64,000 nucleotides of DNA, from the NCBI RefSeq assembly GCF_014647195.1, contig NZ_BMOS01000010.1, positions 30,993 to 94,992 on the forward strand, written 5' to 3'. How positions within the stretch are numbered: the first letter of the stretch is position 1; each line of letters starts with the position of its first letter. Shown here in pieces: positions 36,401 through 44,909 of the stretch. Both the position numbers and the translations under genes were made by a program. The notes below the pieces were generated by a model, which was given only the letters and a program-made list of their open reading frames with translations, did not search any database and was not told where the DNA came from. The DNA is from Oceanobacillus indicireducens. Its GTDB lineage: Bacteria; Bacillota; Bacilli; Bacillales; Amphibacillaceae.

Positions 36401-37897
36401 TTAATTTTGATATTCCCTTAAGATTTGTCTTACTAACTCTTCAATTTTCTCAGGGTTAATTGGTTGATCACCAATTGATTCTTTTACCCGACTTTCCACA
36501 TTACTAAAGTTCGCCTCTGATGAATGATTTCCTTTTCCTGGGCGAGGTACTTCAACCTCTTTGATGCCGTGGGCCACCCGTTTAATATTAATTAAGTGGC
36601 GGGCAGTGATATTATCAGAACTGATATTACCACCATAACCTCCACATCCTAACGTTAAGGAAGGGGTTAAACCAGTCGTTGCTCCAACTGCTCCAATGGA
36701 GGATAGAGTATTAACCATAAAGCGGGAAACGGGCATTTCTTCTCCAAACGATTGAACAACTTGATCATCATTCGTATGAAGAGCAAAACTATGACCTCGT
36801 CCACCTAAGTTGAGCAATGCGAGAGATATTTCTTTTGCCTTTTCTTGACTTTCTGCCGTATACAACGGGAAGATTGGACCTAGTATTTCAACGGAAAGGG
36901 GTGCCTCTTTTCCAACTACGGTTTCTTCAGCAATAAGTAATCTTGTATCTGCTGGTACACGGATGCCTGCCATATCGGCAATTTTTTGAGCAGATACACC
37001 TACAACAGCTGGATTCACCCGATTGCCAAGCCAAACAATTTGCTCTAATTTTTCTTTTTCTTCAGCATTAAGGAAATAAGAACCGTTTCTCTTAAATTCT
37101 TCAATAGCCTTTTCTTTAATTGATTCATCGACGACAATGGCTTGTTCGGTTGCACAAATCGTTCCGTAATCAAACGTTTTACTGTCAACAATTTGTTTTA
37201 CCGACTTTTCTACATTCGCTGTCCGTTCGATATAAACCGGGACGTTACCAGGACCTACACCATAAGCCGGTTTCCCTGAACTATAGGCTGCTTTCACCAA
37301 GCTATCTCCACCAGTAGATAAAATCAAATCTACATCCCGGTGATGCATTAACCCATCTGTTGCTTCCATCGTAGGCTCTGTTATCCAGCCGATTAAACCA
37401 TCAGGAGCACCAGCCTTAATCGCAGCTTCATTACAAATTTTTAATGTCTCTACCGTACATTTTTTTGCACGCGGATGGGGACTTACAACGATAGCATTTC
37501 CCGTTTTAAGGGAAATAATTGTTTTAAACATAGCGGTTGAAGTTGGATTAGTCGTCGGAATAATGGCAGCTACCACACCGAAGGGATAGGCAATTTCGGT
37601 CACTCGATTAACTGTATCCTCCCTGATGACACCAACCGTTTTTTCATCTTTTATGGATTCATAAACATCTCTTGATCCGACTTCGTTTTTCATTATTTTG
37701 TGTTCGACTACACCCATTCCAGTTTCAAAAACAGCCATCTCCGCGAGTTCCTTTGAATGGCTATAAGCAGCTTCAGCAACTGCTTTAACAATGGAATCTA
37801 TTCGTTCTTTGGAAAAAGTCATAAATTCCTTTTGGGCATCTTTTGCTTTTTTTACTGCATTTCTCATTTCCTGAATTGATGTTAAATCTTTATCCAT
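36401..37897 (-). CDS. eutE: CoA-acylating acetaldehyde dehydrogenase EutE
   Basis: A 498-residue aldehyde dehydrogenase: VAAIIPTTNPTSTAMFKT, STGGDSLVKAAYSSGKPAYGVGPGN and the catalytic Cys in DYGTICATEQAIV. It converts acetaldehyde, CoA and NAD+ to acetyl-CoA inside the shell. The C-terminal tail NPEKIEELVRQILREYQN is an amphipathic helix after a linker and looks like an encapsulation peptide, here at the C-terminus rather than the N-terminus. The ATG at 37897 has AAAGGGG upstream; an ATG at 37918 overlaps that site. Confidence 0.95.
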   Translation of the reverse strand: MDKDLTSIQEMRNAVKKAKDAQKEFMTFSKERIDSIVKAVAEAAYSHSKELAEMAVFETGMGVVEHKIMKNEVGSRDVYESIKDEKTVGVIREDTVNRVTEIAYPFGVVAAIIPTTNPTSTAMFKTIISLKTGNAIVVSPHPRAKKCTVETLKICNEAAIKAGAPDGLIGWITEPTMEATDGLMHHRDVDLILSTGGDSLVKAAYSSGKPAYGVGPGNVPVYIERTANVEKSVKQIVDSKTFDYGTICATEQAIVVDESIKEKAIEEFKRNGSYFLNAEEKEKLEQIVWLGNRVNPAVVGVSAQKIADMAGIRVPADTRLLIAEETVVGKEAPLSVEILGPIFPLYTAESQEKAKEISLALLNLGGRGHSFALHTNDDQVVQSFGEEMPVSRFMVNTLSSIGAVGATTGLTPSLTLGCGGYGGNISSDNITARHLINIKRVAHGIKEVEVPRPGKGNHSSEANFSNVESRVKESIGDQPINPEKIEELVRQILREYQN

Positions 37898-37939
37898 AAG
37901 TGTCTTACCCCTTTCCATTAAATCTTACAGTTGTCTGTG

Positions 37940-38152
37940 TTACTCTTTAACATATGGTGTTATTTGGATCATTTTTTGCGTATCTTCCGGCTGAACAGTA
38001 TCCACACTAGATTGCACGATTGGATCAGGTAAAGGACTTTCATGTTTCCATATTTTAACTGCCGAGTGGTTCAATGATGTCTTATTATCGTTTAGGTCTT
38101 TTACTACCTCGATCACTATTTTAGTTACCTTTTCCACAAATTCTCTGTCCAC
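37940..38152 (-). CDS. small protein with targeting-helix-like N-terminus
   Basis: Seventy residues. The first 20, MDREFVEKVTKIVIEVVKDL, form an amphipathic helix like microcompartment encapsulation peptides. The rest is polar and Pro-rich (HESPLPDPIVQSSVDTVQPED) and ends QITPYVKE without a domain I recognise. It sits between eutP and eutE in the operon, 42 and 46 bases from them. It could recruit cargo, or be a residual N-terminus of an EutE-type enzyme. Confidence 0.7.
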   Translation of the reverse strand: MDREFVEKVTKIVIEVVKDLNDNKTSLNHSAVKIWKHESPLPDPIVQSSVDTVQPEDTQKMIQITPYVKE

Positions 38153-38198
38153 AGCACCACCTCCAGCTCTTTAAAATTAATTATTGTTAAAATATGGA

Positions 38199-38714
38199 TT
38201 AGTCTCCACCATGAAAAATGATGTTGCGGGAGTCGCTCTGTCTGGTGTAATCTTCCATAGCCTTCATTGTATTCAACCGGACTAAATCATAGATCAGTTG
38301 AAGCCCTTCTCCTGTATAAGCGGAAGTGACAACGATTGGTCCCCGCACCATCGCTTTTTTCAATATCTGGATGGAGCGCTCAATGTCAGCTTCAGCATGG
38401 TCAGCTTTCGACACGACGCCTATCGGTAATTTATTGATTCCAGAACTAAAACCCGGTGCAAATATAGTTTTGTCATTCGTAGCATCTTGTAAAAAGATAA
38501 CATGGGTCATTTCCATCGATGTTGCCATGATGTTTCGGTAATGTAATGGGTTCTCAATATACTCTCCCGGTGTATCGACAATCCAATCATCATAAATGAG
38601 CGATTGAGTTTTAACCTTTTTGTCTTTTCGTTCCCTTTTCAACAAAGCATCTGCTAATGTCGTTTTTCCAGCATCGATACCTCCGAGGACCATTACACGG
38701 TTATTCGTTCGCAA
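38199..38714 (-). CDS. eutP: EutP/PduV-family P-loop GTPase
   Basis: A 171-residue protein with the Walker A motif VMVLGGIDAGKTTLADAL near the N-terminus, the DxxG-like WIVDTPGEYIENP and VVSKADHAE as a degenerate NKxD. EutP/PduV proteins are small Ras-like GTPases of the microcompartment loci. The TTG at 38714 has GGGGGG upstream and places the P-loop at the usual distance from the N-terminus; an ATG at 38738 lies before that site. Confidence 0.9.
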   Translation of the reverse strand: MRTNNRVMVLGGIDAGKTTLADALLKRERKDKKVKTQSLIYDDWIVDTPGEYIENPLHYRNIMATSMEMTHVIFLQDATNDKTIFAPGFSSGINKLPIGVVSKADHAEADIERSIQILKKAMVRGPIVVTSAYTGEGLQLIYDLVRLNTMKAMEDYTRQSDSRNIIFHGGD

Positions 38715-38739
38715 ATTAATTCCCCCCATTCCATCCAAA

Positions 38740-39081
38740 TCATGATTTCGTTATTTTCGTTGGGGTGAATGACAAAATTTCTTTTAAAAACTGGTTGATC
38801 TCATTTAAAGCAATTTCAACTTCGGATACACTGCCAACAAGGACCAAACTGCCGGTAAATCGATCTAAAAAGCCAATTTCAACATTCGCAGCTTTTGTCG
38901 CACGGTCTCCGGCAATAATCACCGATTCACTTGGAGTCAGTGTCAGTATACCTAAGGCCCCTGCTTGCTGGATACCAAGTTTGTCAAACATATCTTCATC
39001 AGGATTGGCAATTAAATGACTCAGTGTAATCTGTTTTCCTGGAACAAATTCTTGTATAAATCGCTTTTTTTCTTCCTCCAT
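38740..39081 (-). CDS. eutS: BMC shell protein EutS/PduU type
   Basis: A 113-residue circularly permuted BMC protein: RFIQEFVPGKQITLSHLIANPD at the start, GALGILTLTPSESVIIAGD and VEIGFLDRFTGSLVLVGSV. EutS forms bent hexamers at shell edges. No targeting helix. It ends 26 bases before the eutP start codon and follows eutH by 85 bases. Confidence 0.95.
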   Translation of the reverse strand: MEEEKKRFIQEFVPGKQITLSHLIANPDEDMFDKLGIQQAGALGILTLTPSESVIIAGDRATKAANVEIGFLDRFTGSLVLVGSVSEVEIALNEINQFLKEILSFTPTKITKS

Positions 39082-39166
39082 GCTCTACACCTTACTTTCT
39101 GATTACTCTCTTATCTTATCTTTTTCCATTACTTGAAGTAGTATGATGTATGCAACTGGAGCCGGG

Positions 39167-40270
39167 TCATTTCGCTTCTTTTTTATCACCTTTACCTAAA
39201 ATCATGTTTGCAATGATAATGGCGATAATAACGGCGGCGATTCCACCAACAAGTTTTCCGACAACCATTGGAAATATCATTTCACGAGCTACACCAGCTG
39301 CGAATCCTAAATGATCACCAAGTACAAACGCTGCAGGTACAGAAAAGGCGACATTAATGATTTTTCCCCGATTATCCATATCTTTCATCAGGTTAAACAT
39401 AGCAATGTTATTAGCTAGTGTCGCTACCAAACCAGCTGCAGATACATCGTTCATTCCTAACAGTTTTCCTACTTTCATTAAAGGTTTTTTGAAAACCCGG
39501 GTAATCACTTCAACCATTACGAAGGCTCCCGCTAAAACAATCGCGATGCTACCAACTATTTGAATCCCTTCTTCTAAAGGAGTAATTCCAGGAAGAACTG
39601 TTAATCCGGTAAGTACATCGACAATACCTATGGCTAGACCTAATGTTGCGATGACAACGACCCCATAGCCGAAGATTGTAAAAGCTTTAATGATTTTATC
39701 AGGTATTTTCCACAATCCAATAATAATCAAAGCAGCTAATAGGAAAATTGGAATAAGGTTTTTCATAATCATTACGATAGAATAGCCGGACACAAGCCCA
39801 CCGACAATAGCTCCGATTGGAATTGCAATAAACCCAGCAAGCATTCCTGTTGCAAGATAGCTATGATCTTCTTTTTTTATAATACCTAGCGCTACTGGAA
39901 TAGAGAATACAACCGTTGCCCCCATCATGGAAGCCAATATAACGCCTGAAAACATGGCAACATCCTGATCAATCGCCATCTCTTGCGCAAGCTGCAATCC
40001 GCCCATATCAATTGCAAGCAAGCTACCAGCAAACATCGCTGGGTCCGCGCCAAGTGCTGTATAGATTGGAACAACAATCGGGCTTAGTACTTTGGAAATA
40101 ATGGGAGCTATAACAATAATCCCGACCATCGCAAGAGCCAAGGAACCCATAGCCATGATTCCTTCCTCAAATTTATCTCCTAACCCGAATTTATTATTAA
40201 ATATTTTATCTAGAGCACCAACGATCATAAATATGACCATAATATAGATAACTATTTCATTTATTCCCAC
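39167..40270 (-). CDS. eutH: ethanolamine permease EutH
   Basis: A 367-residue membrane protein with ten or so hydrophobic helices; NEIVIYIMVIFMIVGALDKIF at the start, GGLQLAQEMAIDQDVAMFSG and the Asn/Asp-rich loop GMNDVSAAGLVATLANNIAMF are EutH features. It imports ethanolamine when external pH is low and diffusion of the free base does not suffice. It follows eutN by 33 bases. Confidence 0.95.
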   Translation of the reverse strand: MGINEIVIYIMVIFMIVGALDKIFNNKFGLGDKFEEGIMAMGSLALAMVGIIVIAPIISKVLSPIVVPIYTALGADPAMFAGSLLAIDMGGLQLAQEMAIDQDVAMFSGVILASMMGATVVFSIPVALGIIKKEDHSYLATGMLAGFIAIPIGAIVGGLVSGYSIVMIMKNLIPIFLLAALIIIGLWKIPDKIIKAFTIFGYGVVVIATLGLAIGIVDVLTGLTVLPGITPLEEGIQIVGSIAIVLAGAFVMVEVITRVFKKPLMKVGKLLGMNDVSAAGLVATLANNIAMFNLMKDMDNRGKIINVAFSVPAAFVLGDHLGFAAGVAREMIFPMVVGKLVGGIAAVIIAIIIANMILGKGDKKEAK

Positions 40271-40303
40271 AGCTCGTCCTCCTCATTAAGGGAATAGTAA
40301 ACA

Positions 40304-40573
40304 CTATTCATCCGTTATATCAATCGAGTCGATAACACCGACAATGACTGAATCAATCGGAATTCTTTCTTTACCAAAAGCGGTTCGAGCACTACTACCT
40401 TTCGTAACAAGCACGTCATCCCCAACTCCAGCACTCGCTAAATCTGCAGCTACAAATGATGAATCCAACCCTTCAGAATATTTGGGTTTAACGACTAATA
40501 ATTTTAGTCCATTCAACCTTTCATCCTTCCGGGTCGCCCATACTGAACCAATCACATGACCAATAATCATCAT
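40304..40573 (-). CDS. eutN: BMC vertex protein EutN
   Basis: Eighty-nine residues of the EutN/CcmL family: MMIIGHVIGSVWATRKDERL, KLLVVKP, DLASAGVGDDVLVTKGSSAR and IDSVIVGVIDSIDI. Pentamers of this family close the shell vertices. Its ATG overlaps the pduL stop codon by four bases (ATGA), so translation is coupled. Confidence 0.95.
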   Translation of the reverse strand: MMIIGHVIGSVWATRKDERLNGLKLLVVKPKYSEGLDSSFVAADLASAGVGDDVLVTKGSSARTAFGKERIPIDSVIVGVIDSIDITDE

Positions 40574-41457
40574 CCATTCTCCCTATGTCTTTGGATATTC
40601 AGATTATGTCTGCGAACATAGTCGGTAGCAAGTGGAGTTATAATGCTTGAAGCAGGAATCCGGATATTTTTAACATTTTGTAAAAATACTCTTTGCAGTT
40701 CATTTTCCGTGATTACCTTGTTATTAATTTCGGTAAATTCCGCAGTCTCATGTTTCACTTCATTCGTTGGAATAAATGACCGTATCTGGCTCTTATTTTC
40801 GGGTGCTTGTACAGCTGGTGACTTTTTTATAATTTTTGCTAGTGTACCTTTTTTAAAGCCACAAGCATTCGCCTCGTCAAAGTCAATATGCATATAAGTT
40901 CGATATTTTGGACTAACTCGAATCACTACTTCATCAAAAATGAGTGATCGATCACCAAATATTTTCACTTGAACGATTTCTTTATTTTCTACATGTAGTC
41001 TTTCCGCATCGTCAGGAGATACATGAATATGTCTTTTAGCAACAATTAATCCTTTATCTATCGTTAATTCACGGTCATTATTGATTAACTTGATACCTGG
41101 CGTCCCATCAATATCACCGCTTTCTCTTACAGGTGCCTTGATACCTAGAGATACGGCATCCGTTGATGATACTTCGACTTGTGTTGCCTTTCGTTCAGGA
41201 CCTAGAATAACAACATTTTCCATCCTGCCTTTTGGACCTTCGATGGTTATTCTTTCTTTACATGCAAACTGACCTGGTTGGGACAGTTCTTTCGCCTTTG
41301 TAAGCTGATAGTCCTTTCCAAATAAAGCATCAATGGCTTCCCGGCTCAGGTGGATATGCCTACCCGATGCCTCAACTTCAACAAAAGCCTCTTCCGTCAT
41401 CGCATTTTTAACTGCATTTTTTACCATGTCTACAATAATTTGATCCAAGTGTATCAC
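40570..41457 (-). CDS. pduL: PduL-type phosphotransacetylase with C-terminal extension
   Basis: A 295-residue protein. The N-terminal 20 residues (MIHLDQIIVDMVKNAVKNAM) form a targeting-like helix. Two PduL half-barrels follow with the metal-binding ASGRHIHLS and AKRHIHVS and HIDFDEANACGF. Acetyl-CoA made by EutE would be turned into acetyl phosphate inside the shell, releasing CoA. Beyond ~residue 210 an unusual tail ends IRIPASSIITPLATDYVRRH, similar to the EutQ/EutT N-terminal motif. It replaces the unrelated eutD. Overlaps eutT by four bases. Confidence 0.92.
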   Translation of the reverse strand: MIHLDQIIVDMVKNAVKNAMTEEAFVEVEASGRHIHLSREAIDALFGKDYQLTKAKELSQPGQFACKERITIEGPKGRMENVVILGPERKATQVEVSSTDAVSLGIKAPVRESGDIDGTPGIKLINNDRELTIDKGLIVAKRHIHVSPDDAERLHVENKEIVQVKIFGDRSLIFDEVVIRVSPKYRTYMHIDFDEANACGFKKGTLAKIIKKSPAVQAPENKSQIRSFIPTNEVKHETAEFTEINNKVITENELQRVFLQNVKNIRIPASSIITPLATDYVRRHNLNIQRHRENG

Positions 41458-42242
41458 CCCTCTTTCACTTTATTGTAATCACCAGTTTTATATTTAAACA
41501 TCATGATCAAGCAAACAGAAGACAGTCGATTTAGGGCTAAAATGATATCGTCTCGTTCTGTGCTGCCATCTTCTTTTTTAAAAGCTTGATAAGCTGAAAG
41601 CTCCGTTTCCCTTACGAAGGTACGTATACTATTTAAAACAACTATTCCCTCACCCATACGATAATCGGGAGTAAAATATCCCTCTCCAAAATACTTTTCC
41701 GGCTGATGGGACATTTCCCTGATATCATGTTCATTCATATTAAGCAGGTGAATCTTTCCAAGTTCCTCTTCCATGACCTCAGAGCGGAGTATTTGACGTA
41801 CAAAGCCAATCAGTTCTGATAAATCATCAATCAGTGCCGGATATTTAACGAGTTTCATTTGCCCTTCAATCATTTTTGCCTCCAAAGAGTCCAGCTTACC
41901 ACGCAAAACAATACGTAGATGATCTTTAAACACAAGTAAATCTGAATGAAGAGAAGTCATATATTCGGGCTTTTCATCGATAAAACCACCATGCATTAAT
42001 CGATATTTAAAAGAATCATGATTGTACAAATCAGATACACTGCTTTCATCATTCACCGATGTTTCCTCTTCGTTCGGTTCTTCAGACGAAAGTTCAACAA
42101 ATTCGACAGTTACTTTTTTCTCCTGTAAAAAACTTTTCGCTGAGGGTGTTAATATAGTTCCTTTGGGAAGTTTCAGTACCGATTCTTGTAACTTATCTCT
42201 GTATTGTTGACTTCGTAATGAACTCTCCGTTAACACAGCCAT
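41454..42242 (-). CDS. eutT: corrinoid adenosyltransferase EutT (no Cys metal site)
   Basis: A 262-residue protein of the EutT family. The start contains LPKGTILTPSAKSFLQEKKV, matching the enterobacterial SRLTPSARELLE segment, and the C-terminal half has HLLNMNEHDIREMSHQPEKYF and LALNRLSSVCLIMMF. EutT adenosylates cob(I)alamin for EutBC. The His-x11-Cys-Cys-x2-Cys metal motif of Salmonella EutT is absent; the corresponding stretch SDLYNHDSFKYRLMHGG has no Cys, as reported for Listeria-type EutT. Confidence 0.92.
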   Translation of the reverse strand: MAVLTESSLRSQQYRDKLQESVLKLPKGTILTPSAKSFLQEKKVTVEFVELSSEEPNEEETSVNDESSVSDLYNHDSFKYRLMHGGFIDEKPEYMTSLHSDLLVFKDHLRIVLRGKLDSLEAKMIEGQMKLVKYPALIDDLSELIGFVRQILRSEVMEEELGKIHLLNMNEHDIREMSHQPEKYFGEGYFTPDYRMGEGIVVLNSIRTFVRETELSAYQAFKKEDGSTERDDIILALNRLSSVCLIMMFKYKTGDYNKVKEG

Positions 42243-42276
42243 CGCTTCACTTCCTTTTCACCGCGGGCAGATCCAC

Positions 42277-42330
42277 TGTCTGAAATAAGATAAGGATGAA
42301 GCCCATTCCTCATCTTATCTAAAACCCGAC
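42277..42330 (-). other. hairpin between eutM and eutT
   Basis: AGATAAGATGAGG and a complementary CATCCTTATCT flank a short loop on the minus strand, without a T run. Probably a processing or stabilising structure. Confidence 0.5.
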
Positions 42331-42355
42331 ATATTCCCTCATCATCTGTTTAATT

Positions 42356-42640
42356 TTACTTTTCTGCCTGTGGTAGGATAGCACTCATCTCACCATGTGG
42401 ACGTGGGATGACGTGAACGGAAATAAGTTCACCCACACGATCTGCTGCAGCTGCTCCTGCGTCGGTCGCCGCCTTAACTGCACCTACATCACCGGTAACA
42501 AGAACGGTGACTAATCCTGCACCAATTGATTCTTTACCAATTAATGTAACGTTTGCCGCTTTAACCATAGCATCCGCCGCCTCAATTGAACCTACTAATC
42601 CTTTTGTCTCTACCATTCCTAATGCGTTTGTGTTTGCCAT
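42356..42640 (-). CDS. eutM: BMC shell hexamer EutM
   Basis: A 94-residue BMC-domain protein, [21 protein letters not shown] at the start, closely similar to the product of 36096. Forms hexameric tiles with a central pore. It follows the EutK-like gene by 69 bases and has a GGAGGAAAT site. Confidence 0.96.
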   Translation of the reverse strand: MANTNALGMVETKGLVGSIEAADAMVKAANVTLIGKESIGAGLVTVLVTGDVGAVKAATDAGAAAADRVGELISVHVIPRPHGEMSAILPQAEK

Positions 42641-42709
42641 TTTAATTTCCTCCTTGAATTCGTTTATATTTTATATTCTGAGTGTGTATTTTTTTAAAAA
42701 CTAATGCCT

Positions 42710-43300
42710 TTAATGTTTATCATTCGCCTTTAATAAGTGATGGATAAGCTCAGCCTTTTTGGATGTTTTAATTTTTTCAGGTTGATCCTTCATGACATTT
42801 GTCTTTCGGGCCAGCGTACGAAGCTGATTCACGGTCATCTTTTCCAACTTTTCTTTCTTGTGGACAACAGGTTTTTCAGAGCTTTCGGGGCTCTTCGCCT
42901 TAATAATTTCCGCTTCCTTTTTTTCAGGATCTACTGCCACCTGGGCGGGTTGGTCTTTTGATTGTTCCGATTGTTTTTCGTTAATTTCCTTGTCTTCAGT
43001 CGCTTGGTCAGCAGGTTCATTATCGGTTCTCTTAACTAACCGATTTGTCTCCGTATGCATTCTAGGTATGACGTGAGCTGAAATTAATGTACCAACGGAT
43101 TCCACTACTTCACTGCCTGCATCAACAGCCGCCTTGACTGCCGCTACATCTCCAGAAAGTTGCACCGTAACATAACCGCCTTTAATGACTTCCGCATTGA
43201 GAAGTGATACATTCGCCGCTTTTAATGCAGTGTCTGCTGCAACAATGGCACCTACGAACCCTTTCGTTTCAATTAATCCTAATGCATCCATATGATTCAC
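42710..43300 (-). CDS. EutK-like BMC protein with C-terminal SAP-like domain
   Basis: A 196-residue protein. Residues 1-85 are a BMC domain (DALGLIETKGFVGAIVAADTAL, SVGTLISAHVIPRMH). A charged linker (~90-150) rich in Glu, Gln and Lys follows. The last 45 residues (EKMTVNQLRTLARKTNVM and KTSKKAELIHHLLKAND) look like a SAP/Rho-N-type helical nucleic-acid-binding fold. E. coli EutK also has a C-terminal helix-turn-helix, but the sequence type differs. It abuts eutL. Confidence 0.88.
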   Translation of the reverse strand: MNHMDALGLIETKGFVGAIVAADTALKAANVSLLNAEVIKGGYVTVQLSGDVAAVKAAVDAGSEVVESVGTLISAHVIPRMHTETNRLVKRTDNEPADQATEDKEINEKQSEQSKDQPAQVAVDPEKKEAEIIKAKSPESSEKPVVHKKEKLEKMTVNQLRTLARKTNVMKDQPEKIKTSKKAELIHHLLKANDKH

Positions 43301-43954
43301 CTAATATCCTAAGGGATCGTTGGCAACTTGTTGCACAGCATCCGCAAAAGCGTCACAGGCGGCCTGACAAGCTGATTGACTTCCTGTCAGCAACGCTCCC
43401 CCAAAGTTGGTTTCGGAAGGTGGTCCATAGAAGGTGGCTACTCTTACATCTGCTGCCTTGAGTGCTAAATCCAATGCATATACTGCCTCTAATGGCGGTG
43501 CAATTAGATATGCAAGGGCCTCCCCAGTACGAATATTCGCTTCATTCGATAGAAATGTCCCGCTCCGTGAGACAAGGTGAGCAAAATAAGTGATTGAGTC
43601 ATCATCATTTGCACTCATAAAGAAAGCATCATTTTCCATATAACTTATTGCTGCATCCAATCCGCTTTTTACTTCCTCTGGATTATTACCTGCTAAAACA
43701 CCAATAACTTCTCCGGTGAGTTTCGATGTTGCGTTGTCTGCGCCAGCATACATAGACTCTGCATAAACAACGTCAACTGCAGCTTTTTTAGTAGCTTCAT
43801 CTAAGGCGGCATATACAACATCATCAATATCACCAGTGATAATCCCTAAACTTCTTTGGTTTGACTGAAGCTTAAATTCCTTAGCCAGATCTTGACTGAC
43901 ATTTGAAATTAACTTTACGCCCAACACTTGAGCATAGATCGGACTATGTTTCAT
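43301..43954 (-). CDS. eutL: BMC trimer EutL
   Basis: A 217-residue tandem-BMC protein of normal EutL length: LGVKLISNVSQDLAKEFKL, GIITGDIDDVVYAALDEATKKA, YAESMYAGADNATSKLTGEV and FYGPPSETNFGGALLTGSQSACQAACDAF. Forms pseudohexamers with a gated pore. The ATG at 43954 has GGAGG seven bases upstream; upstream ATG at 43996 is unlikely. Confidence 0.96.
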   Translation of the reverse strand: MKHSPIYAQVLGVKLISNVSQDLAKEFKLQSNQRSLGIITGDIDDVVYAALDEATKKAAVDVVYAESMYAGADNATSKLTGEVIGVLAGNNPEEVKSGLDAAISYMENDAFFMSANDDDSITYFAHLVSRSGTFLSNEANIRTGEALAYLIAPPLEAVYALDLALKAADVRVATFYGPPSETNFGGALLTGSQSACQAACDAFADAVQQVANDPLGY

Positions 43955-43997
43955 TTCAATTCCTCCGTTTCCCATTGGTTTATTAAACATACTCACT

Positions 43998-44897
43998 TCA
44001 TACTTTATTTAAATCAAGACCGGAAGCTTTATGATCGATCATCCTTTTGATTAAATCAGCAATATGTGCTCCAGCTTCAACTGGCGGAGTTCCACCCTGA
44101 TGGATGTTTGAAATCACCGTCCGTTTAGCTTCAGGCATATTCACGGTCGGCTTATAAGCGATATAAGCGCTCATTGATTCAGCTGTAACAAGACCAGGTC
44201 TTTCTCCTACAAGCAGACATACAACTTCTGCGTCCGTTAATTCACCAATCACATCCATAGCTGGAACTCGGCAATGTTTCACAAATAAATCATTCCCTAC
44301 TTCAACACCTTGCATGTTCAAGCCTTGTTTAATTGCTGGCAGTATATCTTCCAGATTAGCTTCAACGGCTGCTGAGCTAAGACCGTCACCAACAACGATC
44401 TGCACTTCGGGATGACCGCAATGTCGTTTGATTTTTTCTTTTTCTTCATCAGAAAATTGTCTACCCAAATCTGGTCGAGTTACATATTCATCTTTATCCA
44501 CAACAACTGTTTGCGTTGGAAAAAGTTGATTCTTATCCACAAATTCCTCATCGACATAGGAAAACACTGCATCCTGCGCCGCTGCATGGTCCGCTTTAAA
44601 TCTTAATGAGGTCGATGTTAAATAACGAGCGCCAGTATGCCATACTCCTAATCTTGCTGGTGATTTATCTTTCAACTCGTAATATCCTTCTTCACTTTTA
44701 GGCTCTGGAACGAGCAATTCCTTTTTAATTTCCACTTCGGAAATGTCCGGCAAAACTGCGTCGGAGTTATTCTCAGAATTTGACGAATGGGTACTTTTTT
44801 CTGCATGCTGTTGGCTGTTCTCATTCGAACCATTTCCTTCAACCATCTCATTTAAAATAGTTTTAATGAGTGATTTCAGCTCTTGATCATTAACCAT
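43998..44897 (-). CDS. eutC: ethanolamine ammonia-lyase small subunit EutC
   Basis: A 299-residue protein. [21 protein letters not shown] is an amphipathic targeting-like helix, followed by a disordered Ser/Asn-rich linker (~22-50). The catalytic domain has [44 protein letters not shown] and [20 protein letters not shown]. EutC binds AdoCbl together with EutB. It starts 12 bases after eutB. Confidence 0.96.
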   Translation of the reverse strand: MVNDQELKSLIKTILNEMVEGNGSNENSQQHAEKSTHSSNSENNSDAVLPDISEVEIKKELLVPEPKSEEGYYELKDKSPARLGVWHTGARYLTSTSLRFKADHAAAQDAVFSYVDEEFVDKNQLFPTQTVVVDKDEYVTRPDLGRQFSDEEKEKIKRHCGHPEVQIVVGDGLSSAAVEANLEDILPAIKQGLNMQGVEVGNDLFVKHCRVPAMDVIGELTDAEVVCLLVGERPGLVTAESMSAYIAYKPTVNMPEAKRTVISNIHQGGTPPVEAGAHIADLIKRMIDHKASGLDLNKV

Positions 44898-44909
44898 TTG
44901 TTTTCCTCC

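Noticed and set aside
37940-38152. Small eut protein considered as EutQ
   Set aside because: EutQ has a cupin-like acetate kinase domain of ~230 residues; none of it is present.
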